From contig CM033114.1 in the NCBI GenBank assembly GCA_019321725.1, positions 20,849,797 to 20,913,796 of the forward strand: 64,000 nt of DNA. Direction: 5' to 3'. This document shows, one piece after another, positions 21,889 through 34,449 of the stretch. A model generated the notes under the pieces. The model did not search any database, was not told the DNA's origin, and saw only the letters and a program-made list of their open reading frames with translations. The position numbers and the translations under genes were made by a program. Source of the stretch: Paulownia fortunei (taxonomy: Eukaryota; Streptophyta; Magnoliopsida; Lamiales; Paulowniaceae). Within the stretch, counting starts at the first letter, position 1, and each line of letters starts with the position of its first letter.

Positions 21889-23626
21889 ATGTAGAATTCA
21901 TGGTTGTCATTCAAATCTTTAAACCTTTCACAACAATTTAAGATTAACATTGGATTGATACACTAAATGCTATTATTATCACATCTAAGTCAAAGTATTT
22001 GAACCCTAGCAAATACCATACAATGCATACATTATGAAATCTATACAGCACCTATGCCTAGAAATTAAGAATGTTTTCTTGAAAGAAATACCTAGCACTT
22101 AAGGTTGAAAGAGTGTGTTTCTAGAAGATGAGGTTTGACTTTTGTACTGGACTTCAAGAGAACTAATAGGGACTATTTCTTTGTAATCTTATCACATATG
22201 GTCAATGCAAGGCCCATTTCAAAATGTCTGGTAGACTGCTTCAGGTTTTTTTAAAAATTTAATCACAGTACTATGCTCACAGCTTGAAACTTGAAAGAGT
22301 CAAAACCTTTGGCAGCCTCATAGTCAATTTGGACTTGTAATAGACCTCTGTGTTTTTCTTTTTCCTTTTGAACAGTTCCCTTTTTGTTTTTATTTTGCTC
22401 ATAAAGAACGTTTCTTTCCTTTTTCTTTTCTTTTTTCCTTTTTCCATTTTGCCCACAAAAAATATGTGGGCTTAATTTTCACTATTTAACTTGGGCTATT
22501 CCAAAAATGTAATAAATAAACAAAGTACGTGTATATACATATATATATATATATAATATGTATATGTATTTATACATATAACATGTTGAATGCTAAATGT
22601 AATATATCATATATTTTATAAAAAATATTGTATCATCTGAATCTATCGTATCGTATTAATATCTTTATATCTGTGTATTCGTGTAATATAAGAAGAATAT
22701 GAAAAGAAAAATTATTTAATAATAAATAACTCTTTGTAATCCGATTTTAACTATAAATTTTGTTTAAAGTTTCTTTCTAAATGAAAAAAAAAATGATATT
22801 CACCTTGCAAATACAAAGAAGACTTATGCTATACTTTTTGAAGTTTCCTTTTAACGAAAATTCCTTAAAGACTATACCAAGCATTTGGCGTAACCTGATG
22901 GGCATCCTTCCACCGAGTAGAAAGGGTTTTGCATATTGACCTGATAATGTCTGCGAACTTTACTTGGTGATATCCAAGACTATCAATGGGATGAGCTTCA
23001 CCATTCATTAATGGAGATTTGATTTCTATCAATTGTTTATTTTTTAGGGTTTAATATAAAAAATATTTTTTCTTGAAATTGAACATACCATAAAAATATT
23101 AATAGAGACTCGATTTTTTGTCAATCTCGATCTAATAAAGTCTTTTTTTTTTTTTCAGGATTTCTACCTTCAATATTTTATTCTTAAACTTTCTGTGATC
23201 TCAATCATAATTACTTTCTAACATCTATAAAATTAAAACTTAAAGATATTATAAATCAATTTTTTGAGGTTGAACGTGTACACCTAATTATTGTCCTAAG
23301 CATGATTAATGATCGTCTATATAAACCAATGAAAATTAAGGGACAAATAATGGGAACTCTAGAAAAAAAATGGTAGGCTAAAAAAATGTTTTGCCTTTAT
23401 TAGTACAACATATTTTCACTACAATCAAGAAAATCAAAACCAAGTAGTGAAAATTTTGTCCTTACAAAGATTGTAGCAAAATAAGTTGTAAAAATAAAAC
23501 TATAAGATAAAGAGAGTTAAAACCAATCAAACAAGTGCAACCCATTTTCTTGAATCCAAAAGAACAAACATTTATACCCGAGAGTCTTCAAACTTTCCCT
23601 CCATTGAAACAATCCCTGCAGCATAC
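21889..23626. other. Intergenic spacer upstream of the PPR gene
   Basis: No plausible coding frame is present. The stretch contains T/C-rich tracts (22355-22450), a (TA)n run at about 22537-22560 and AT-rich sequence. The last 200-300 bp would be the promoter and leader of the plus-strand PPR gene. Confidence 0.4.
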
Positions 23627-25606
23627 ATGAAACGACGCACACGCATTCCAATCTTCCATCACTCAACCATATCAATTTTCCGAAACCTGAGATCACTCTT
23701 CTCATTGTCCCCTCGCAATTTCCTCTCCACATTATGTACAGTTCAGTGCTCAGACTCGGAAGAAACCAAAGCTTTAGACCAATTTTCTGGTATAATCCAA
23801 GAAAAAGACCTTCTTAAAAAGGCCACCAATGGCAATCTCCTTGTTCTTGACCTCATCGATCGCGGCGCAATGGAACCCGACGCGAGGTTGTATATTGAGC
23901 TCTTCAAGAAGTGTACTGATCAGGGCAGGCTCAAAGAGGGGCAAATGGTTCACACCCATTTCCTGGCCTCAAGATTTCAGCATTACGTTGCTCTGCAAAA
24001 CACCGTTATCAATATGTATGCGAAGTGTGGCGATATGGTGCTGGCACGTAAAGTGTTTGATGGAATGATTGAACAGGACATGGTTTCTTATACTATGTTG
24101 ATCAGTGGGTATTCGCAATGTAATGAGTTCAAGGAGGCGTTGGGGTTGTATGTAGATATGGTGAAGATGGGCTTACAGCCAAATGAATTTACTTTTGGGA
24201 GTGCTCTGAAGTCTGCCGGGGGTATGCAGAGTGATGCAATGGGCAGGGGGATTCATGGGGCTTGTGTGAAGTGTGGGTACGAGGAGAATGTGTATGTCGG
24301 GAGTGCATTGGTGGATATGTACACGAGGTGTAAGAGGATGGAGGAGGCAAAGGTCATATTTGATGGGCTGAAGAGTAAAAACGAAGTTTCTTGGAATGCT
24401 TTGATTGCCGCATATGCGAGGGAAGGAGAGGGACACAATGCTGTGAAGCTGTTCTCGGAGATGAAACGGGGAGGTTTTGAACCGACCCATTTCACATATT
24501 CCAGTATATTTGCAGCCTGTGCGAGTACTGGAGCTTTGGAACAGGGCAAATGGGTGCATGCAGATATGATGAAGTTGGGACTGATGCTCATTGCTTTTGT
24601 TGGTAATACTCTTCTTGATATGTATGGTAAGGCAGGAAGCATTGAGGACGCAAAGAAGGTTTTCTATCGATTGGTGAAGAAGGACGTGGTTTCATGGAAC
24701 TCGATGCTTACTGCTTATGCACAGCATGGACTTGGCCAGGAAGCCGTTGATCTCTTTGAAGAAATGCGTGGGATTGGATTTCAGCCAAATGAGATAAGTT
24801 TCCTGTGTGCACTTACTGCTTGCAGCCATGCTGGGCTTTTGGACAAAGGGTTGTATTACTTTGAGATGATGAGTAAATATAACTTAGAGCCAGACATTAC
24901 ACATTATGTAACAATTGTTGATCTTCTTGGTCGAGCTGGCCAACTTGGTCGTGCGGAGAGGTTCATAAGAGAAATGACCATCCAACCTACAGCAGCCCTT
25001 TGGAAAGCCTTGCTCGGAGCTTGTAGGATGCATAAGAATATGGAGTTGGGTGTTTATGCTGCCGAGCGTGTTTTTGAACTTGACCCCCATGATTCTGGAC
25101 CCCACATGTTACTCTCTAACATCTATGCCTCTGCTGGTAGATTGAGTGATGCTGCAAGAGTGAGAAAGGTGATGAATGAAAGTGGTGTTAAGAAGGAACC
25201 TGCGTGTAGTTGGGTGGAGATTGGGAATGTTGTCCACGTGTTTGTGGCAAATGATGATACCCACCCGCAAAGAGAGGAAATTCATAAAATGTGGGAGAAG
25301 CTCAGAGACGAAATTAAGAAAATTGGATATGTCCCGGATACAAGCCATGTACTTTGGTTTGTAGACCAGCAAGAGAGGGAAGAGAGATTGCAATATCACA
25401 GTGAGAAACTAGCTCTAGCATTTGCACTTCTCAACACTCCACCCGGAACCCCCATCTCGATAAAGAAAAACATTAGAGTCTGTGGTGATTGCCATACTGC
25501 ATTTAGGTTTGTATCTAAGTTGGTGGATAGAGAAATCATCTTGAGAGACACCAACAGATTCCATCATTTTCGTCATGGTTCCTGCTCCTGCAGAGACTAT
25601 TGGTAG
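23627..25606 (+). CDS. PPR protein, PLS-DYW class, mitochondrial, At3g24000-like
   Basis: A 659-codon intronless frame. Residues 1 to about 45 are Arg/Ser-rich with few acidic residues, as expected for mitochondrial import. From about residue 85 on, P-, L- and S-type pentatricopeptide repeats follow, with hallmarks such as NTVINMYAKCGDMVLARKVF, VSWNALIAAYAREG and NTLLDMYGKAGSIEDAKKVF. An E region (WKALLGACRMHKN, YAAERVFELDP) precedes a complete DYW cytidine-deaminase-like domain. The zinc/active-site set is present: HSE at 591-593, CGDCH at 619-623, CSC at 653-655 and the terminal DYW. Such proteins bind organellar RNA and direct C-to-U editing. Overall it resembles Arabidopsis At3g24000. No stop or frameshift is visible, so it is probably functional. 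Its editing site cannot be read from sequence without the PPR code. Confidence 0.95.
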   Translation: MKRRTRIPIFHHSTISIFRNLRSLFSLSPRNFLSTLCTVQCSDSEETKALDQFSGIIQEKDLLKKATNGNLLVLDLIDRGAMEPDARLYIELFKKCTDQGRLKEGQMVHTHFLASRFQHYVALQNTVINMYAKCGDMVLARKVFDGMIEQDMVSYTMLISGYSQCNEFKEALGLYVDMVKMGLQPNEFTFGSALKSAGGMQSDAMGRGIHGACVKCGYEENVYVGSALVDMYTRCKRMEEAKVIFDGLKSKNEVSWNALIAAYAREGEGHNAVKLFSEMKRGGFEPTHFTYSSIFAACASTGALEQGKWVHADMMKLGLMLIAFVGNTLLDMYGKAGSIEDAKKVFYRLVKKDVVSWNSMLTAYAQHGLGQEAVDLFEEMRGIGFQPNEISFLCALTACSHAGLLDKGLYYFEMMSKYNLEPDITHYVTIVDLLGRAGQLGRAERFIREMTIQPTAALWKALLGACRMHKNMELGVYAAERVFELDPHDSGPHMLLSNIYASAGRLSDAARVRKVMNESGVKKEPACSWVEIGNVVHVFVANDDTHPQREEIHKMWEKLRDEIKKIGYVPDTSHVLWFVDQQEREERLQYHSEKLALAFALLNTPPGTPISIKKNIRVCGDCHTAFRFVSKLVDREIILRDTNRFHHFRHGSCSCRDYW

Positions 25607-26896
25607 TTGTAGAGTTAGTGGCCAAAATTGCACATAGATAGCTGAAGACAGTATCTGATGATACAGTAAGTCTACCGGAAATGCTGCTTAATTATTTACT
25701 TTAATTGAATGGCAAAATGTATGGCTAAATTTATGATTCTTTCAAATAGGGCTTTTTAATTCATTTGGTTTTACTCTTGCACTTTCCTCTTCTCATGGTA
25801 TTCTTACATTCATATATTAGCTGTCAACTGTGAGCTGTTGAAACTTTTCATTAATCTGTCAGACGTCTGCATAAGTTCAACTGCAGTTTCTGTATCTAAG
25901 GCTGTGACGTCATTTTCATTATGTTCCTTCATTATATTTTTTGACAGTGAATAATAAAAACGAAATGCAAAAGTTCACGTGTTTCATATATCTGCCTCTC
26001 CAACAACTGGAAGAAAGAGAGAATCCTTCAGCTGAATGGTGTCAAATTCTGCGGTCCATTTTTATGCTTAATGGGCTTGTTGCCAGACTTTTTGTCAAAT
26101 GCCAAAAAGTTGGAATAAGATCTCAGATAGCATCATTCTATATCATTTGAGATCACAGCAATGATATATTAGAACCACTGGGGGCTTAGACATATCATGG
26201 ATATCATTTGATAACACCCCCAACCCCAATTTCTCTCTATCTGCTTACTGTTCTTAATTATTGTTGAGGAAGTTGGTATGCAGTTAGCTAGTGAGGGAGA
26301 GGGCCAAGGCAGATGCCAGTCTAATCTTCTTTAGAATGGTTTGTGCAATTGAAAATAACTCGCTTGGTTTAACCAATAGTATAAGATGGCACATGATGTG
26401 CTGTTTTAGCATGAATCAAATAGATTGTTCAAGAAGTGGTTGCACATAGTTGAAAGGTTTCTTTGACACAGCTGAAAGTAAGTGGGCAAATAGGTTCTGA
26501 TGGCAGATAAGGGCTTGTTTTCACTAGCTGTAACTGGCAAAGGTCTTTGACACATCTATTAGCAGAAGAGCCCAGTGGCTGGTCTTATATCTCACCTACA
26601 TTGCTAGTTATAAGATAATTGGCTAATAGCTATCATCTTGTAAACATCTGCCCTGGAACTTTGCATATTGAACAGGCTGATTGCAAGATAATAGTTCCAT
26701 GGCAGATGATGACAAGATGATAGCTGTTAGCCAATAATCTGGAGAAAACTTATGAACCTGTTAAAGTTTGAGAAATTGTAGGAACGTCAACAACTATTCT
26801 TGTTTGGTTCTCTCTACTGATCTAAGTTTAATAGATTTTGGTGCATGTAGAACTCGTTTTTGCATATTATCCATCTCTTACCATGTCTCTTTTTAG
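25607..26896. other. Spacer between PPR gene and PARP3 remnant
   Basis: Balanced, gene-like composition but no convincing exon. The first part is probably PPR 3' UTR. The upstream exons expected for a PARP3 gene (PADR1/zinc region, BRCT, WGR, regulatory domain) are not recognisable here. Confidence 0.4.
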
Positions 26897-28089
26897 AGTT
26901 ATGGAGTATTATTGAGAACGTATTTGCTGTAAAATTGAGTGCTTGCTCTTCTCTTGATGAAATCAATAAACTACCCAACAATGTTCTGCTTTGGTGTGGT
27001 AGGAATGAAAATTCTCGTTTTACTGTTCCTTCCGTATTGGCATTTTATTAGATTCTCCCATGTTATGCTTAATAAATTATTACTAGGTACTCGGAGTTCA
27101 AATTTGTTACAACATCTGCAGAAGGGATTCTTGCCTGCGGTTTCTTACCTGTCCCCGGATACATGGTGAGTAAAGTATAAGTCTTTATTTATAGAAATCT
27201 TTCCTTTTTTCTGGTTCATAGTGATAACTTGAGTGCATGTTCCTCTTCATTTTTCTTTAGTTAGGGAAGGCCATAGTATGCTCAGAAGCTGCAGCAGAAG
27301 CAGCCAGGTATGGTTAACAGCGGTCGACAGGCTAGAGGGCTTCTTGTTCTTGGCTGTTGCATCATTGAGTGAACAAATAACAGAACTAATAGGTATAAAT
27401 TAGCTTCTTCGATCAGAGCCAAGATGTTTATTTCATAAGATGTTCATTTAGTCTTGTCCTCGTGTTTAATTGATAAGATGTTCATTTAGTCTTGTCGTTG
27501 TGTTTAATTCATAAGATGTTCATTTTTTATTGACATCGCCCCTTCTAATTGAGCTAAACGTGTTTGAAGTCGTTGTGTTTAATTCATTAGATGTTCATTT
27601 TTTATTGTCATCGCCCCTTCTAATTGAGCTAAACGTGTTTGAATAGGATCAACGTTGGAAGAAAAGAAACTCTAGGAATGATAGGACTAGGCAGGAAGAA
27701 AGCAGATGAATCAGACCATTTCGTGTGGAATAATGATATTAAAGTGCCGTGTGGTTGGCTAATCCAAGCAGAGCACATCGAGTACAATGAATATGCTGTC
27801 TATGATCCACAACAGGTTTTGAATGTTGTATGCAACTGGGTGGAATCAATGCCATTTTCCTTTGGACTTTGAAGAATTTAATCTTTTCTTTTCCCATCTC
27901 CTTAGCATAAGGATTTTGGTGGCTGTGAAGTATGAAGAGAAAGACGTAGAATACGATACTGCTGAGTGGAGAGGCAAAGACACAAAGCTGCTCGAGAAGC
28001 TATGGTACATTGGATGGAAGGGCAGGGCAAGAATTTTCAGGGAAAAGGGTTCATGTTGCATGTTTGATGTGTGGACAAGCTGTTTATGA
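26897..28089 (+). pseudogene. PARP3-type poly(ADP-ribose) polymerase, 3' fragment with frameshifts
   Basis: Five exon-like blocks follow the C-terminal catalytic domain of plant PARP3 in order. 26897-26998 gives NKLPNNVLLWCG. 27087-27165 gives TRSSNLLQHLQKGFLPAV, then LPVPGYM in another frame. 27261-27392 gives GKAIVCSEAAAEAARYG, then TAVDRLEGFLFLAVASLSEQ in another frame. 27647-27815 gives STLEEKK, then GLGRKKADESDHFVW and YNEYAVYDPQQ. 27906-28089 begins IRILVAVKYEEKDVE. Splice sites between blocks are mostly intact. Frame breaks near 27150, 27312 and 27672 and a phase mismatch at the last junction destroy the reading frame, and the whole 5' part is missing. PARP3-type proteins act in DNA-damage or seed-related ADP-ribosylation, but this copy cannot make one. 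Sequencing error is an alternative for single breaks, not for the missing 5' half. Confidence 0.8.
27427..27646 (+). repeat. Nested tandem duplication within a PARP3-remnant intron
   Basis: GTCGTTGTGTTTAATTCAT plus the following TAGATGTTCATTTTTTATTG and CATCGCCCCTTCTAATTGAG blocks occur twice in full (about 27495-27566 and 27567-27641) and once as a short upstream partial copy (about 27452-27494). Unit length is about 73 bp. Confidence 0.85.
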
Positions 28090-28099
28090 TGAAACCAAT

Positions 28100-31000
28100 G
28101 AAATGATTTCATTGTGTGGGCTGATGTTGCCTTTGTAAACAATCTAGTCTGCCCTGAGGAAACCTTTGCAAGCTTGACGAGTAGGTTCAGCCAGTTACTT
28201 CTCCCATTCCATAGTACTATAATGTGGTTTCAGTCTTAAAACACTTTTTACTCTTTATCTTGAAATAGAAAACTCCATTGTAATGTTCATCTAGAAAAAC
28301 AAAAAAAAAAATAAAATCTTAGATAAATGGTTTCTCGGGTCAGGATAAAAAGTAGCCAGCCCAGCCCTGCCCAAATCTTATCTACGTTAATGGTTGCTTT
28401 GGATACTTGATGTTGGCCCAAAAACATGTCCAACTTCAATGGCCGCCCCGTGTTTCTCTTGAAGTCAGTCACCCAAAGTCAGAAGGACCAGTTCTGGGTC
28501 AGGTATGGACCAAGACTAGTTGGGCCTTTGGGGGGTGAACTCGGAGATGCCAAGATCCTAGGCTTGCCCACTTTGGATCCATTTGAGAGTCCAACCAACC
28601 AACATGGATATCCTATACTTAATAACACCACTAATAATATTCATGCATCTCTCAAACTTATTCGCTATTTCCACGTAACCTTCAAGCTTAATCGTCCTCA
28701 GACATGTGTCATCAGATAGTGATCCAACGACTCAAACATTTTCTCTACCATTATGATTTCGAGACCATCTAAAAATCAAATCCCATGTTCAAACTTGAAT
28801 CGATCAATGACAAATACAGGCCTATTTAGGTAAGGTTCCATCGATTTGGGACGGAGCTAACAACACATCAAGCCTGAATCACATGGATCACTTCTTTCTC
28901 ATCTACTAACCTAAATAAGCCCACAAGAGAATTTTAATTACAAGGCCCAAAGTTAAAAACACGTGTGGTTAATACTAATACAAAACACAGAGAGGAAGAA
29001 ACAAAAGGATATTTTGGGAAATAAGTGAAAAATAATACCCTTAACAGAGGAAAGTAAAGAGAAGATTTTATGTACGAAAGGAGAAGAAGAGGCCACGTCG
29101 CCTTTGACAGCCAAAAGCATTAAAACCTCGTACCCCTGCCGACAAGTACACCCTGTACATTGATTTCTTATCTACTTCTGACTATTTTTTTATTATTTTC
29201 CTTTGCTGATTTTTATATGGGAAATTAATATAATAATATGGCATTGCACATTTAAAAATGAAAAAATCCTTTTTAATCATTAACCCACTTGCAGAATATA
29301 GCCATATAAAAGTTTTTGAAACCCCACCCCACTTGGGGAAGGGGGTGGGGGGGTGTCTGGTTAGAGGGTCTTCTTGAACTGTCACCACATATCATGGTCA
29401 TATACTTTTGTTGCCAAGACAAAAACATCAGATACTTCCAAGATAACATTGAGTAATGGGCCTATATGCCTTTTTGAAGAGTTAATGTCAATCTTTAAGG
29501 AATGTGCTGTTTTTAAAAAAAAAAAAAATTATAAAAAAGAAATTGTTTCATATTTTGCTTGCCATTTTAGGAATGATGATAATGTTTTTAGATTGCTCCC
29601 TCCTTTAAATATGGGTAAGGAACTAAGGATCAATCAATATTGATTTATTTCTTGTACTTTGTTCAAAATATCAAAAACAAAAGCTGCATACAATATTGAT
29701 GACTAGAAAATTAAGTTTCATAACTAGAAAATTCAATATTTAAGAAAATGTTGAGCAAATATATGTGAGTTAGTTGAAGGTTTTACCTTTTTTCTTTTTT
29801 CTTTTTTCTTTTTGGTGTGATATATATGAATTTAAATGAGATTCAATTTCTATAAAGTTAGTTGAACCATTTGAATGTCAAGAAAATGCCCAAATTTATT
29901 TGATGTTGCAAAACTATTGGCAACTCTATTTTTCAATGAAGTGTTTCACTTCAAATATATTACTTTATCAAGATATTTACTAATAATAACTAAAGTATGA
30001 TTAATAATTATATAACAAGGCACAAGTTATTGACCAATCAACTTAGCTTTTTTAATAAATGCAATATCAAATAATTTAGTTGTTTTTTTTTATAAATAAT
30101 TTAGTCCTGTATTATCAAATTATCACCAAGTTTAATATAACAATTTTTTGAAAAAATAGTTAGTTTGATTTATATTATAGTCAATTAATTATTCAGATAT
30201 GGATATAACATCGACTACTCTTTTGGTATAATTTAAATCGAGATTTTATCCATTTAATGATTTAGGTCCACTAAGTTTTTTTTTTTTTTTTTTTGCAAAT
30301 TACAAAACCCTCATTATTCTATTAAACAAAATTATATAAAATCATACCAAAGGACAAAATAGAACAAAATTACAATTTTAAAGTCAGTAACATTAGAGAT
30401 CCAAACAGTCATTTGATTGATGAAATCTCCACCGCATATCAAACGAACTGCTACACACGTGCAAGAAACTCGAGTCTGGTTACAGCTCCCAACTTTTAGG
30501 CATCGTACACGTCCACGCGCCCGTGAGCGCGTGTTTATGACAATGATTAAAGTTTTAAAGGAAAAGAGCACCACTCTACCTGCGAAGCGGCCGACCGTAC
30601 CTTATCCGCATCGCCACTCATGAGGTCAACGTGGCCGACTCCAATTGGAAGCAAGTCGATCGAGGTTGATTACCTGATTGTGATGGTTTCATGGAGGGAT
30701 TTGTATTTCCTTGAACCTAACCTAACCATGTCATGGGCGTTATCCCTAATGGTGGAAATATCCACAAGTCAAGGTTATTTGTTAACAATTTTTTATTTTT
30801 TATTTTGCAATTCTTGATTTTGTTGAAAATATTCGGCAAATTATTCCGATGATGATAAAATATAAATAATATATACAGAATATAAAATTATACAAATTTT
30901 TTTACATGATTCAACAAATCCGTCTATATCCACGAGAGTTCACATTCTTCCACTAATATAAATTTTTTGAGTACAACAAAAATACGCATTTGAATTTTAT

Positions 31001-31100
31001 AGTCAAACTAAAAAAAAAAATTCTTGTACAATCATTCTAACAATTATCAAAGAACACATTTTCAGCCCCTTTGTTGTGTTTTGTGGTGAAGTTTTCCAAC
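28100..31100. other. Gene-poor region
   Basis: No coding frame that I can support. Composition is balanced to about 29170. Noted items: a G/C-rich hairpin-prone tract at 29317-29356, TTTTTC runs at 29788-29812, poly-T at 30276-30294, and a locally GC-richer island at about 30420-30640 with CACGTG-like words but no recognisable protein. Confidence 0.4.
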
Positions 31101-31114
31101 ACATCTTTTACTTA

Positions 31115-31430
31115 GGGATGTAAATAAATCACATTGAGTCGAACACGTTACTATTTAACCTTGTTTGAATTTTTACAGAGTTTCAAAAATTGTGATTTGA
31201 GCTTGGTTTGATTCTTAATCAAGTCGAGTTTGAAGGAGTTTTAATTGAGTCGAACACGAATCAAGGTCGAGTACCTCGATCTTTTATATTTATTTTTTTA
31301 GTAATTAAGCCGAGTTTTAAATCTTATCGAGTGAAAAAATATGTTCAAATTTGATTTGTTAAGTTAATAAACTGAATTCAAACGAGCTTTTAATAATAGA
31401 TTTTGAATCGAGTATTGAATATATTGATTC
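31115..31430. repeat. Dispersed-repeat-like segment (GAGTCGAAC type)
   Basis: TTAGGGATGTAAATAAATCA followed by repeated GAGTCGAACACG, AAGTCGAGTTTGA and AATCGAGTATTGAA words resembles the GAGTCGAG-rich MITE-like repeats common in eudicot genomes. There are no clean ends and no coding capacity. Confidence 0.4.
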
Positions 31431-31737
31431 ATTTTTTATCTCTATTTTTACCAAGTGTCTCATTTTTTTCCAAATTAGACACTTGATTTTGAATACATAC
31501 ATTCAACTTGATCGTGAGTTTCTGTCATTTGAAGGAGAACCCATCAATATCCTCCCTTTACAAAATATATATGTATAAATCTTTACAAATGATAGGTGGA
31601 TTGTTACGATGGTGATAGTACATTGCTTAGCGGTAAGCAAATTAATATTCATACTAAACATAATATTGAGCATATAGTTGTCGTACAAATTACCTCAGTA
31701 AATCATCACAACCAACACAATAAAAATGATGCTACAA

Positions 31738-32162
31738 ATGTTTTAAAAATTGGATACGATCGATCGATTAAATTGAGAATCGAGGTCGGTCCGATCTAGA
31801 TAAGCATATATAACTAAATTTTTTATTTGACCGGTCAAAATTGGTCAAATCAGTTTGATTGATTTTAATTTATTATTATTTTAATTTTTTTTTTGATATT
31901 TTGTTATATTTATGTGGTTATTTGGATTTTGTGTTTTATTATATTTTTTATGTAGTTTTTATCTTCTTCTTTTTTTTATATATATTCAAGATGTAATACA
32001 TAATAATTAGTCTATTATATTATCATTTTACATAATGTAAAATGAAAATATAATTAATTTTTATTAGACTGGTCCGATTGACGATTGAATCGGTTCAACT
32101 GATTGAACCACTAATCGATAGCAAAACCAATTTTGTCACTGGTCCGATTATAAAAACACTGG
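31738..32162 (-). mobile_element. Dispersed ~400 bp TIR element, copy 3 of 5
   Basis: This copy is in opposite orientation to the 17.6 kb copy and matches it along most of its length, for example TATTTATGTGGTTATTTGGA and TTTTATTAGACTGGTCCGAT. The ends TGTTTTAAAAATTGG and CCGATTATAAAAACACTGG form an imperfect terminal inverted repeat. Noncoding. Confidence 0.75.
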
Positions 32163-32169
32163 TTACAAT

Positions 32170-33915
32170 CGTACTATTGCATTGCCTTAATGCTACTAAA
32201 ATCAATTGTGCGTATTATACTAAAACGAACTTCTATTTAGTCGATGTACATTATTAGAATAGGAAGAACGATTATGAAGCACATCATCAAAGATTAATAG
32301 ATAGGGTCGAGATACATGTTTTGTTGATTTTCTCTACTTATTATTTGATTTATGATGGACCAAATAATAATTTAGAGAGTTCAATAATTTGAAATGCCCA
32401 ATTTTAATGAATCTACAGTACATGCATTCAACCATACGTGAATATAACTCTTTTTTGAACACTTTCATTCTTTACTTTTATACTTCCAATTCTCTTATGA
32501 TATTCTTTCGCTTTATTTCTTACTTGACATTCGAAGAATTCCTGTCGGGACAACCCAACAGCTTTAACAGTTTGTTCGTGTCAATCTATTACTCAATCAA
32601 ATATTTAGGAAGAGTTGACCCTCATTAATCTAGATAGCACCAAATTAATCCATATAGTGTTATTTCATTTGTTGAGCATATAACGTAGTTAGTCTTGAAT
32701 TCGAGTTACTTGGAGGGGAGTTGAAAACCAACCAATATCCTTCTTTAAATAAATAAATAAAACCGTGAAGTAAAGCGTTGCTCGATACATATGCGGTATA
32801 GAGCAAGATCAAAAAATTATAATGTTGAACACATACATTCTATCACAAAGATTGCTAAGTATGGGGTCAATTTTGTTTATTATTCACAAAGATTGCTAAA
32901 GATGGGGTCGATTTTGTTTATTTTCTCTATATTATTTTATTCATAGGGTACGGTGTTCCTTTGATCCATAGGGTATGGTACTTACTAGTAAAGTCTAAAG
33001 GGGTAATGTAAAATAAATAAAAGCATAGGAATTATTACACCAATTAAAGTTGTTTGGCAAAGAACTATGTCAAAGCTATCCAATTATAGAAAAAGAAAAA
33101 AGAAAAAAGAAACTATTGAGTATAAGACTGCAAAAGAATTGTCATTTAAGATGTTAAACAAAGAAAATGAAAATAAATACTAAAAGAACATGTTTTCAAG
33201 TAAGAAAAAAACTCTATGCTCCATTAGCAAAATTGGGGTGGCTAAAACATAGGTGTACTCCTTACCTACACCACATTTTATTACCATCTTAAATTACAAG
33301 AACTAGGGCTTGACAATTTACCATCTTAATTACAAGTACTAGGGTTGGACAAACCTAAAACATAATGTAGGTTGCCTTTTATAATACTTCTCAAGATCAG
33401 CTCGATAATTAATCGTTTCAAGAAATATTCAAAAATATTTATTTTTTTAAAATTGATTTCTAGTTCATAATTCTATACTTTTTCAAAAAAAGCGCCCTTT
33501 TACGTGCACAAATGTGTATTCATAACCAACATGCAATATAAGACAGTGACTATTTTACGATTGAAAATTATCATAATTTCACATGAAATTTAAGCGAATA
33601 TAATTTTTCAAGTCGGTGGCATGAAATCCCTCTTAATATTATCCTTTGGAAACACGAGCTTTATTTCATTGCACTAGTATGAACAAAAAGAGTACAACCC
33701 TAAGAAATTAAGAGGATTAAAATGAAAGTACAAATGAATTTAACCTCATAGGCAGGGTAGTGCTAACCATCCTTGTAAATACAGCTAGTAGCATGCACCA
33801 CCTAGATCTTGCAATATTTTAGGCAAGCAAGAAAATTTATAGCACTAGCCCCTGCCAATTTCCACTTGTAGAACTCCAACTTATGTTCATTTCTACTACC
33901 AAATTAGCTTAACTT
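32170..33915. other. AT-rich gene-poor stretch
   Basis: No gene is recognised. A short direct repeat, CACAAAGATTGCTAA-G-ATGGGGTC, occurs at about 32844 and 32886. Otherwise nothing notable. Confidence 0.4.
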
Positions 33916-33920
33916 AGTAC

Positions 33921-34289
33921 GAATATTTTTATAATTGAATTAATTGTCAAATCGATTTTGTTGCTGATTATTAATTTAATTGGTTGAATCGGTTCAATCG
34001 CTGATCCGATCGATCTAATAAAATTTTGTTATATTTTTTTATTATATTATGTAAAATAGTAATATCATGAATTAATTATTATATACTAATTTTAAAGGTA
34101 AAAACCAACCAAAAATATATTTAACAAAATTTAAAATTTAAATAATTACTTACATATAATTAAATACTAAATTTAAAATTTATTTAATTTTTAATTATTT
34201 ATAATCAAACTGACAAAAAAAAATACTATTCCCAATTAAATCAATTGAACTGATGATTGATTTGATTTTAAAATTTTGAAAATACTATT
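33921..34289 (+). mobile_element. Dispersed ~400 bp TIR element, copy 4 of 5
   Basis: This copy starts GAATATTTTTATAATTGAAT, with the GGTTGAATCGGTTCAATCG block and a TTATATTATGTAAAATAGTA block. It ends GATTTGATTTTAAAATTTTG then AAAATACTATT. The internal part has decayed relative to the 17.6 and 31.7 kb copies. Confidence 0.7.
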
Positions 34290-34449
34290 ATATACACTAA
34301 ATAAAGTTTATATATTCATATTCTAATTGTAGTAAAACTAACAACTGCGGTTGGGGAGTGGGGGTGGATTGTCATGTTTTAACCCAAAAGGGTATCCAAC
34401 TAAGAGATTTTTAAGGTAGAATTTTGCCTTAAGGGGAAAGCTAGTACAG

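Noticed and set aside
24173..24642. Minus-strand frames of about 128 codons across the PPR gene
   Set aside because: Antisense shadows of a strongly conserved coding sequence.
27099..27165. Alternative frame YSEFKFVTTSAEGILACGF in the PARP3 remnant
   Set aside because: It is uninterrupted, but the other frame gives the family-typical LLQHLQKGFLPAV before a frameshift, so this is a coincidental frame.
28426..28719. 97-codon plus-strand frame
   Set aside because: No family resemblance, no duplicated or conserved partner, and antisense open frames are equally long. Probably chance.
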